Below are positions 5,654 to 11,033 of a stretch of DNA of 11,033 nt, in pieces. The position numbers and the translations under genes are program-made. Positions within the stretch are counted from its first letter, which is position 1. Each line of letters starts with the position of its first letter. This stretch comes from Deltaproteobacteria bacterium. GTDB lineage: Bacteria > Desulfobacterota > Desulfobacteria > Desulfobacterales > JAUVKB01. The stretch covers positions 1 through 11,033 of the forward strand of contig JAUVKB010000058.1 in the NCBI GenBank assembly GCA_030596405.1. The letters are read 5' to 3'. The notes below the pieces were generated by a model, which ran no database searches, had not been told where the DNA came from, and saw nothing but the letters and a program-made list of their open reading frames with translations.

Positions 5654-7183
5654 CTATTCCCATTCGATTGTAGCGGGCGGTTTTGAACTGATATCGTAAA
5701 CCACCCGGTTAACGCCGTTTACTTCATTAATTATCCGGTTGGAAATTTTTCCAAGAAGTTTGTGAGGAAGTTTTGCCCAGTCAGCCGTCATCGCATCCTT
5801 GCTGGTGACCGCTCGAATGGCAACAATATTCTCATAAGTCCGCTGGTCTCCCATGATGCCCACACTTTTTAACGGAAGGAGTACGGCAAAAGACTGCCAC
5901 AATTTTTTATAATATCCGTTCGCCTTTATCTCGTCAATTAGTATCGTATCTACTTTTCTTAATACCAAAAGGCGTTGCCTGGTAATATTTCCGATAATTC
6001 TGATGGCAAGGCCGGGGCCTGGAAAGGGCTGACGCCATATCAATTCCTCGGGAATGCCCAATTGCTTTCCCAGCAGACGAACCTCGTCTTTAAACAAATG
6101 CTTCAAGGGCTCTATAAGTTTTAATTTCATCTTTTTTGGAAGACCGCCCACATTATGGTGAGATTTTATTACTGCGGAAGGGCCCCCGAAAGCGGAACAG
6201 GATTCAATAACGTCCGGGTAGAGTGTCCCCTGGGCCAGATATTCCGCTTTTTTTATCTTTCCGGCCTCCGCCTCAAAGACATCCATGAATATCTTGCCTA
6301 TAATTTTCCGTTTTTTTTCAGGATCGGTTACCCCTGCCAGCGCTTTTAAAAATTTACTCCCGGCGTTTACAAATTTTATATTAATTTCAAGGTGCTGTTT
6401 AAGCAGTTTTTTAAGATCCTCAGCTTCATTTTCTCTTAAAAGACCGTTATCGACAAATATACAAGTCAGTCTATTTCCAACGGCCTTGTGTATAAGCACT
6501 GCGGTAACTGAAGAATCAACGCCGCCGCTTAAACCGAGTATGACTTTTTTGTCTTTAATCGTTTCTGCGATATCTGCAATCGAATCTTTAGCAAACGATT
6601 TCATTGTCCATGATCGTTTACACCCGCAAATATTAAAAAGAAAGTTGCGCAACATCTGTTTGCCTCTGGATGTATGCTCTACCTCTGGATGGAATTGAAA
6701 ACCGTATAATTTTTTTTGAAAATCCGCTATTGCCGCTATCTTTGTGTTTTTTGTAGAAGCCGTTATCTTAAAGCCCCTGGGAAGTTTTTTAATGGAATCT
6801 CCATGGCTCATCCAGCAGCCTGTTTTCCTGTCTATACCCTCAAAAACGCCTTTATATTCACCAATAACAAGTTCCGCAAAACCGTATTCCCGTTTCTCGG
6901 CCTTTTTGACGGTTCCACCAAAGGCATCGACCATAAACTGCATGCCATAACATATGCCAAGTACAGGAATTCCAATATCAAAGATCCCTGTATCGACCAT
7001 CGGAGCGTGTTTATCGTATATACTTGAGGGGCCTCCCGACAGTATTATGCCGTCAGCGCCGGAAGATATTATATCATCAATATCAATATCAGGCGCTTCT
7101 ATCCGGCAATATACACGGCATTCCCTCACACGGCGGGCTATCAGTTGATTATATTGCGAGCCGAAATCGATAATCAGTATCAT
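5654..7183 (-). CDS. guaA: GMP synthase (glutamine-hydrolysing)
   Basis: GuaA converts XMP, ATP and glutamine to GMP, the last step of guanine nucleotide synthesis. The 509-residue protein has the full domain order. The class I glutamine amidotransferase domain (1-185) has nucleophile C78 in GICYGMQ and H165 and E167 in FHPEVEHT. The ATP-pyrophosphatase domain (about 205-385) has the P-loop LSGGVDSS at 218-225 and carries QGTLYPDVIES. The dimerisation domain ends in the hallmark KPPATIEWE. The MILIIDFGSQYNQLIARR opening fixes the start, and an AAAGGGA sequence precedes it at suitable spacing. It is divergent from efp and followed closely by the coiled-coil gene. No guanine riboswitch is visible upstream. 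Confidence 0.98.
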   Translation of the reverse strand: MILIIDFGSQYNQLIARRVRECRVYCRIEAPDIDIDDIISSGADGIILSGGPSSIYDKHAPMVDTGIFDIGIPVLGICYGMQFMVDAFGGTVKKAEKREYGFAELVIGEYKGVFEGIDRKTGCWMSHGDSIKKLPRGFKITASTKNTKIAAIADFQKKLYGFQFHPEVEHTSRGKQMLRNFLFNICGCKRSWTMKSFAKDSIADIAETIKDKKVILGLSGGVDSSVTAVLIHKAVGNRLTCIFVDNGLLRENEAEDLKKLLKQHLEINIKFVNAGSKFLKALAGVTDPEKKRKIIGKIFMDVFEAEAGKIKKAEYLAQGTLYPDVIESCSAFGGPSAVIKSHHNVGGLPKKMKLKLIEPLKHLFKDEVRLLGKQLGIPEELIWRQPFPGPGLAIRIIGNITRQRLLVLRKVDTILIDEIKANGYYKKLWQSFAVLLPLKSVGIMGDQRTYENIVAIRAVTSKDAMTADWAKLPHKLLGKISNRIINEVNGVNRVVYDISSKPPATIEWE

Positions 7184-7246
7184 GGCTTTCCCTTTTAAAA
7201 ATTTACCAATCCTTCAAAAAAATATTCAATAAAATAAATACACAAT

Positions 7247-7283
7247 AAAATAACAGGGTTAAACGATTTGTGAAAACCTGTTA
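7247..7283 (-). promoter_or_regulatory. Candidate guaA promoter overlapped by an inverted repeat
   Basis: On the minus strand TTCACA (7274-7269) and TATTTT (7252-7247) are separated by 16 bases, matching the sigma-70 -35 at five of six positions and the -10 at four of six. An inverted repeat, TAACAGG (7251-7257) and CCTGTTA (7277-7283), brackets the same element, extended inward by TT/AA after a one-base bulge. A protein bound there would block the promoter, and it could equally act on efp in the other direction. The assignment is from inspection only. Confidence 0.35.
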
Positions 7284-7373
7284 AATATGTTAAAGATAAC
7301 AAAAAATGTCAACTCTATTTTGGAAAAATTACTTTTTTGTTTTACGCGTATAAAAGAAGGGGGAAGTTAGAGC

Positions 7374-7940
7374 ATGTATGAAAGCGGCGATCTGAAAAAG
7401 GGCCTTAAAATTGCAATCGATGGAGCTCCTTATGTAATCGTTCAGTTTCAATTCGTAAAACCAGGCAAGGGGCAGGCCCTTTACAAGTGCAAGCTGAAAA
7501 ACATGCTCACCGGCAATCAATTTGACCGGACGTTCAGATCCGGCGATAAAGTCGATGAGGCAAACCTGGAAGAGCATAAAATGGAATACCTTTATTCAGA
7601 AGGCGACAGCTATTGTTTCATGGACACATCGACCTATGCCCAGGAATTTCTTACAAAAGAACAGATGGGGGAATCTGAAAATTTCTTAAAGGAAAATACC
7701 GTCTGTAATGTTCTTTTTTTTAATGAAAAACCGATCGGCATCTCCCTGCCTTTTTTTATCGATCTGAAGGTCATCAAGGCCGATCCATGGGTAAAGGGTG
7801 ACACGGCTTCAGGAAGCACCAAGCCTGCGACACTTGAAACCGGTTATGTCGTCCAGGTTCCTCCTTTTATTGAGGAAGGAGAGCTTGTCCGGATCGACAC
7901 GCGGACAGGCGCATATGTGGAGCGTGTCAAGAAGCATTAA
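7374..7940 (+). CDS. efp: Elongation factor P
   Basis: EF-P binds ribosomes stalled at polyproline stretches and promotes peptide-bond formation. The 188-residue protein has the three beta-barrel domains at normal length: the KOW-like N domain (about 1-63), the central OB domain (about 65-125) and the C-terminal OB domain (about 128-186) with the signature KADPWVKGDTASGSTKPATLETG. The loop tip is KPGKGQA with a lysine at 32. That fits systems using modified or unmodified lysine rather than the arginine of rhamnosylated EF-P. No EpmA, EpmB or other modifying enzyme gene is in the window. AAGGGGG lies about 10 bases before the ATG. It stands alone, divergent from guaA and convergent with the DUF4178 gene. 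Confidence 0.97.
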   Translation: MYESGDLKKGLKIAIDGAPYVIVQFQFVKPGKGQALYKCKLKNMLTGNQFDRTFRSGDKVDEANLEEHKMEYLYSEGDSYCFMDTSTYAQEFLTKEQMGESENFLKENTVCNVLFFNEKPIGISLPFFIDLKVIKADPWVKGDTASGSTKPATLETGYVVQVPPFIEEGELVRIDTRTGAYVERVKKH

Positions 7941-7962
7941 TGGAGGACGAACAATTAGAGGA

Positions 7963-8502
7963 CTAACAGGGAAGAATGTCGGTAAATTGATATTCCTCGA
8001 CAGGCATTCCGATTGACGCCTCAAAATCGTCTTCTCCCCACTGTTCAAGGGAAAAAAACTTTTTGCCTGTTTCATCCGCATAGTCCCACCGCAACAATTC
8101 CCGCCCTGGTTCTTTCCCGTCTTTATAATAATGCCCCCCACTCATCTGTTCGAGAAAAAAGACGGTTTTTTCAAATACAATCTTATCCGGAGGGTCTTTT
8201 TGCTTGCGGATATGTTCAAATATTTTTGATTCCAGACTGTTTGCCGGTATTTTTCTGCTGATGCTCCAGCAGTCCTCATCATCTGTTTCTCTTTCAAGAT
8301 AAACGGTCTCATTATAGCTTTGAAGCTGCCATTCATATGCAAGATCACCCATGCCCCAGTCATAATAATGGCAAGCGGCAACCTTCCATGTTTTCTCATC
8401 AAAATCGACCAGCCAGCCGACCTTAAGATTCGACAGGACAAGTTCCTTGACAGGATCAGGAATGTCGCCCTTTTTTTTTCTGAAAAAATCTTTCCAGCCC
8501 AT
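7963..8502 (-). CDS. DUF4178 domain protein, last gene of the PspA cluster
   Basis: This 179-residue soluble protein has no signal peptide or membrane helix. Its first half (about 25-95) carries the DUF4178 pattern: a glycine-tryptophan turn (VGWLVDFD), YYDWGMGDLAYEWQL and YLERETDDE...WSISRKI. The second half (about 100-179) has alternating aromatic strand-like segments, including FEKTVFFLEQMSGGHYY and KKFFSLEQWGEDDFEAS, and may be a second related beta unit. No enzymatic motif is apparent. The domain recurs beside PspA homologues and ion channels, but its molecular role is not established. The gene begins 7 bases after the pspA-family stop. Its ribosome binding site AGAGGGA overlaps that TAG, implying translational coupling. 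Family assignment is by pattern recognition. Confidence 0.8.
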   Translation of the reverse strand: MGWKDFFRKKKGDIPDPVKELVLSNLKVGWLVDFDEKTWKVAACHYYDWGMGDLAYEWQLQSYNETVYLERETDDEDCWSISRKIPANSLESKIFEHIRKQKDPPDKIVFEKTVFFLEQMSGGHYYKDGKEPGRELLRWDYADETGKKFFSLEQWGEDDFEASIGMPVEEYQFTDILPC

Positions 8503-8509
8503 AGTCCCT

Positions 8510-9214
8510 CTAAACGATTCCCATCTTCTTTTTCAGTTCCAGAAGATGTCCGGACGCCTCTACCCTCTGCCCGCCTTGAAGCGCCAGGTCGATTTCATTA
8601 TCCACACTTTTGTCGGCGCTTACTATATCGCCGTATGCCTGCGCCAGGGATTCATCTTCTTCAACCTTTGACTTCATCTTTTCCAGCATGGCAATCGTCC
8701 CAGAAGAATCCACCTTTGCCATCTGTTCGTTTATTTTTCTTGTAGAAGCCGCCGTTCTTGCACGGGCCTTTAACGTAACAAGATCATTTTCATATGTCGT
8801 AACGGTTGTTTTGATTTTGTTAACGTTTGCCTGCAGGTTATTTCCCATCTGTTCATGACGCTCCGCCTCCTGTGAGAGACGCACCGCTTCACCGGAATGA
8901 GACTCTATTTTTGAAAGCGCTTCTGATGCGACACGTTCGGCTTCATGGGAATCCAACCCGCCGCTTTGCATCTTCTGCAATAAAAGCATCGCCTTGCGCT
9001 CATAGTCTGAGGCAAGTTTTTTGTTGTTTTCCGCCTCTTTTCTGGTGCGTATCGCGATCCCTTTAACTTCGGCAAGGCTGGTCATGGCTTTTGAAAGATC
9101 ATTTTTAAGATCTCTTATCCCCTGCTCCGTCATCCTGATCGGGTCTTCGAAGCTGTCCAGGGCGGAATGGGCGTGCGACTGGCCTATCTTGAAAAGTCGT
9201 TTGAAAATCGACAT
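8510..9214 (-). CDS. PspA/IM30 family membrane-stress protein
   Basis: This 234-residue protein is almost entirely helical and belongs to the PspA/Vipp1 family, ESCRT-III-like proteins that polymerise on the inner face of the cytoplasmic membrane and stabilise it under stress. The opening MSIFKRLFKIGQSHAHSAL is an amphipathic helix, followed by the conserved FEDPIRMTEQGIRDLKNDL (22-40). Long coiled-coil helices cover about 25-165 and a shorter helical region 170-234. It looks closer to YjfJ-type family members than to sigma-54-controlled PspA, because pspF and pspBC are absent. An excellent AAGGAGGA sequence (9230-9223) lies 8 bases before the ATG, the strongest ribosome binding site in the cluster, consistent with high expression. 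It lies between the YbjN-like and DUF4178 genes. Confidence 0.93.
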   Translation of the reverse strand: MSIFKRLFKIGQSHAHSALDSFEDPIRMTEQGIRDLKNDLSKAMTSLAEVKGIAIRTRKEAENNKKLASDYERKAMLLLQKMQSGGLDSHEAERVASEALSKIESHSGEAVRLSQEAERHEQMGNNLQANVNKIKTTVTTYENDLVTLKARARTAASTRKINEQMAKVDSSGTIAMLEKMKSKVEEDESLAQAYGDIVSADKSVDNEIDLALQGGQRVEASGHLLELKKKMGIV

Positions 9215-9222
9215 ACTAAACG

Positions 9223-9275
9223 TCCTCCTTAATAACTATTATAATTTAAATGATTTAAAAAATCCAACTTATGAG
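9223..9275 (-). promoter_or_regulatory. Possible internal promoter and strong ribosome binding site before the PspA-family gene
   Basis: The 54-base gap between the YbjN-like stop and the PspA-family start is very AT-rich. On the minus strand it contains a perfect TATAAT (9244-9239). A weak TTGGAT lies 18 bases further upstream (matching TTGACA at only three positions), overlapping the end of the YbjN-like gene. AAGGAGGA follows shortly after. This could give PspA and DUF4178 extra transcription independent of the channel gene. No sigma-54 GG-N10-GC element is seen. Confidence 0.3.
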
Positions 9276-9661
9276 GCGTACTTCAACAATTCTGATCCGT
9301 ATTCCGACAATGCAATGCTCAAAGCATTGATGGAGGACTCAAGTTCATTACGATCCAGGTTTTCAATTTGAAGCGTGTCGCGGAAAAGAACGACCCGAGC
9401 ATCTTCATTAAGTGCAAATGCGCCGTGGACAAGATTGCGGTTCATCTGCAACAGACGCTTAAAAAGATCATCCGGCTTTGACGGGACTTTCATAATGACC
9501 TGCTCCAGCACCAGGAGGGGTTCTTCGCAATCAATTACAAGGTTCTTGATCCCGTTTTCCTCGTCTTCCACCACTACAAGCTCTTCTTTGATATTTTCAC
9601 TTACAATCAACATCTCCATATCATAGAGATACTCCTTAACCTGTTCAAATTTCTTCTGCAT
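9269..9661 (-). CDS. Small YbjN/Tir-chaperone-like protein
   Basis: This 130-residue acidic cytoplasmic protein has the alpha-beta pattern of the YbjN and type III secretion chaperone-like fold: helix 3-14, strands 16-21, 28-34 and 40-45, a middle part LEQVIMKVPSKPDDLFKRLLQMNRNL (52-77), then AFALNEDARVVLFRDTLQIENL (81-102) and a C-terminal helix 104-127. Such proteins have no catalytic centre and probably bind partner proteins. The similarly placed gene in the E. coli yjf cluster is DUF2170 (YjfI), which may be a distant analogue. I chose the ATG at 9661 because GGAGG lies exactly five bases before it. A GTG six bases further upstream would abut that site and cannot use it. The family call is pattern-based. 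Confidence 0.8.
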   Translation of the reverse strand: MQKKFEQVKEYLYDMEMLIVSENIKEELVVVEDEENGIKNLVIDCEEPLLVLEQVIMKVPSKPDDLFKRLLQMNRNLVHGAFALNEDARVVLFRDTLQIENLDRNELESSINALSIALSEYGSELLKYAS

Positions 9662-9703
9662 AAACACCTCCGTTTTTGACTGTCCTTTTTTAACAGTTTC
9701 CTG

Positions 9704-10729
9704 CTATTTTATATCGGGCCTTTGCTGCGCAATAACGACCAGTTGATCATCTTTTTTAATCCTGTAGCCTTTATCGGGATTTGTAATAAAATTACTTCCT
9801 GTTTTATCTTCAACACCTATACAAAGTATATCATACTTTTCTTTCAGATCACACATCACCTCAAAAAAATTTTTATCTACCAGACAGCCGGGCGGCTTTA
9901 TCTTGTAAAGATCCTTCCCGTACCGGTTACTTACAAGCTCGCTGATCATGCGTGTAATACCGTGGTCCAGAGCAGCCTGGACAAGCAGATTCGTGCCGAG
10001 TTCTCCGATAACGATAATCTCGTCCGCCTTTGCAATTTGACAATGTCCCACATTTTTCGGATCCATAAGTTCCACGCAGGTGTAAACATCAGGGCAGGTA
10101 TTTTTTATGGTCATGATGTTCAAAATGGTTTTTGCATCCCTGGCATAAGCATCCAGCCGGTCGTCGGAAAGAACAATAACAGCCTGAGCATCTTTTACGT
10201 TTGCTTTTTTCAGGGTTTCCGGATTAATCTCTCCGCGGACAAAATGAAGTTTTGGATCATCAACAGGCTTTTCTGCGATATCGGCAATAACCACAAGCGG
10301 GAGGCTGCTGCATTTTGGGTCCGCCCTGAGCTCTTCAATAATTTCATTTCCCCTGAAATTCCATCCGCATATTACAAAATGGCCTGACATGCTGGTCGGT
10401 TTCATACCCTTATTCTCCAGTAATTTGTTTTCAATAAAAATACCGGCAATGGTTGCTGTAAGCACACCCAAAAAACCTATGCCCATAATCATCACGGCGA
10501 TTCCGACAATCTTGCCGCCGACGGTTGCAGGAGAAATATCGCCGTAACCAACGGTTGTTACGGTAACGACAGACCACCAGAGGGCATCTGCAAAACCTAT
10601 CTTTTCAAAATAAACAAAAGCGATGCTTCCGAAAAACAGGAGAATAATAATTATCAGTGCAAGCCTGTAAAATTTTTCGCGGTTGATGACCGCAATAATA
10701 TGTTTAAAGAAGATATAAAAATGATGCAT
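9704..10729 (-). CDS. Two-TM potassium channel with RCK (TrkA-N/TrkA-C) domain
   Basis: This 341-residue inner-membrane protein has the MthK/Kch-like plan. TM1 (about 20-42) is followed by a pore helix (46-58), the selectivity filter TVGYGD (59-64) and TM2 (72-98). An RCK N-terminal Rossmann domain (about 115-240) starts GHFVICGWNFRGNEII. A TrkA-C-like domain (about 265-338) ends RIKKDDQLVVIAQQ. The canonical GxGxxG nucleotide loop reads GWNFRG here, as in some Ca-gated rather than NAD-gated channels, so the ligand cannot be inferred. It should assemble as a tetramer and pass K+ in response to a cytoplasmic ligand. It starts 12 bases after the amidase stop with no clear ribosome binding site, and precedes the YbjN-like and PspA-family genes. 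Confidence 0.95.
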   Translation of the reverse strand: MHHFYIFFKHIIAVINREKFYRLALIIIILLFFGSIAFVYFEKIGFADALWWSVVTVTTVGYGDISPATVGGKIVGIAVMIMGIGFLGVLTATIAGIFIENKLLENKGMKPTSMSGHFVICGWNFRGNEIIEELRADPKCSSLPLVVIADIAEKPVDDPKLHFVRGEINPETLKKANVKDAQAVIVLSDDRLDAYARDAKTILNIMTIKNTCPDVYTCVELMDPKNVGHCQIAKADEIIVIGELGTNLLVQAALDHGITRMISELVSNRYGKDLYKIKPPGCLVDKNFFEVMCDLKEKYDILCIGVEDKTGSNFITNPDKGYRIKKDDQLVVIAQQRPDIK

Positions 10730-10741
10730 AAAAATATTTAT

Positions 10742-11033
10742 TCAAACAGTCCCGGTTAAATTCCGATCGGTCAAATTCCGATCGGTTAGATTCCGATCGG
10801 CATCCATCCAGACGGGAAACGTTTCTCTATACTCTTTTAAAACCGGATAAGACAGACAGACAGTATGAACGCACGCTTTTAAATGTTTTTGAAAAACTAT
10901 ATTTCCGAGCGGATCGATAACTGAAGAATCACCGTTATAAAGATAATCATTGCCGTCCGTACCCACCCGGTTTACACCGATAACATAACACTGGTTTTCA
11001 ATGGCCCTTGCCAAAAGCAATGTTTTCCAGTGA
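10742..11033 (-). CDS. Carbon-nitrogen hydrolase (omega-amidase/YafV-like), C-terminal fragment
   Basis: The frame is open from the right edge to the TGA at 10744-10742, giving about 96 residues of the C-terminal part of a nitrilase-superfamily enzyme. HWKTLLLARAIENQCYVIGVNRVG and the following GNDYLYNGDSSVIDPLGNIV match the region after the catalytic cysteine in omega-amidases (NIT2/YafV type), which hydrolyse 2-oxoglutaramate-like amides. The catalytic E, K and C lie off the window, so activity cannot be confirmed. The domain would normally end near ETFPVWMDADR; here a threefold DRNLT repeat and GTV are added. A TTG at 11018-11020 is internal, not the start, because family-conserved residues continue upstream of it. 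It is the first visible gene of the PspA cluster, but a metabolic link is not evident. Confidence 0.88.
   Translation of the reverse strand, partial: HWKTLLLARAIENQCYVIGVNRVGTDGNDYLYNGDSSVIDPLGNIVFQKHLKACVHTVCLSYPVLKEYRETFPVWMDADRNLTDRNLTDRNLTGTV
10758..10802. repeat. Three tandem 15-bp repeats at the 3' end of the amidase gene
   Basis: Three consecutive 15-bp units (10758-10772, 10773-10787, 10788-10802) share the core ATTCCGATCGG, each containing the 8-bp palindrome CCGATCGG. Units one and two differ at one position, and the third at the ends. They are in frame and encode DRNLT-DRNLT-DRNLT on the minus strand, just before the stop. The near-identity at DNA level points to recent tandem duplication. 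Confidence 0.92.

Noticed and set aside
6155..7148. Several plus-strand open frames opposite guaA, up to 137 codons
   Set aside because: They mirror the codon structure of guaA, whose motifs are intact throughout. They are shadows.
7184..7373. Guanine or PRPP-type riboswitch before guaA
   Set aside because: The leader lacks the conserved purine-riboswitch core (TATA...CTAC-type junction strands). Only an AT-rich spacer and one inverted repeat are seen.
7939..7965. An eight-codon ORF (MEDEQLED) overlapping the efp stop as TAATG, with GGAGG just inside it
   Set aside because: Too short to judge, no homology visible, and it lies in the 22-bp gap between convergent genes. It is more likely chance, or a remnant of an older efp 3' end.
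9215..9268. Sigma-54 promoter expected for a PspF-controlled psp operon
   Set aside because: No GG-N10-GC element is present, and pspF and pspBC are missing. The cluster is probably not under classical Psp control.
9722..10387. A 221-codon plus-strand open frame opposite the potassium channel gene
   Set aside because: Long, but composition is shadow-like and it overlaps the conserved RCK domain in antisense. No start signal is seen.
10758..10802. CRISPR-like repeats
   Set aside because: The units are 15 bp, directly adjacent without spacers and in frame within a gene.

Overview
The window looks like an ordinary chromosomal stretch from a moderately AT-rich Gram-negative bacterium. The closest fit is a deltaproteobacterium of the Desulfobacterales type. 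This rests on the flavour of the EF-P, GuaA, LarB and PspA-family proteins, on a cobalamin riboswitch in front of an exported protein, and on the gene mix; no rRNA or marker gene settles it. I see no phage, insertion sequence, CRISPR array or tRNA. Thirteen protein genes are supported, two of them cut by the window edges.

Left end (1-596). A minus-strand gene for an exported protein runs off the left edge. A complete cobalamin riboswitch (301-499) sits in front of it, followed by an intrinsic terminator just before the start codon, the usual layout of B12-controlled transcription attenuation. The xerD terminator closes the next operon. Positions 597-2648 hold a minus-strand pair, an M24 Xaa-Pro-type peptidase followed by the tyrosine recombinase XerD.

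Middle (2649-7940). A 166-bp divergent region carries repeated GTCAAAT half-sites and separates the M24 peptidase gene from a HIT-family hydrolase gene. The HIT gene converges on larB (nickel-pincer cofactor synthesis). larB is divergent from murI (glutamate racemase). murI converges, with only 6 bp between stop codons, on a gene for a single-pass membrane coiled-coil protein of unknown function, which lies 6 bp downstream of guaA (GMP synthetase). guaA and efp (elongation factor P) are divergent, and an inverted repeat overlies a plausible guaA promoter.

Right end (7963-11033). Five minus-strand genes read in one direction: an omega-amidase-like carbon-nitrogen hydrolase (cut by the right edge), a two-TM potassium channel with an RCK/TrkA domain, a small YbjN/Tir-chaperone-like protein, a PspA/IM30-family protein and a DUF4178 protein. 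This resembles the PspA-centred envelope-stress gene neighbourhoods that link PspA homologues to DUF4178 and ion channels, and is the most interesting accessory-like module here. The rest is housekeeping: peptidoglycan precursor supply (murI), purine synthesis (guaA), translation (efp) and chromosome dimer resolution (xerD).
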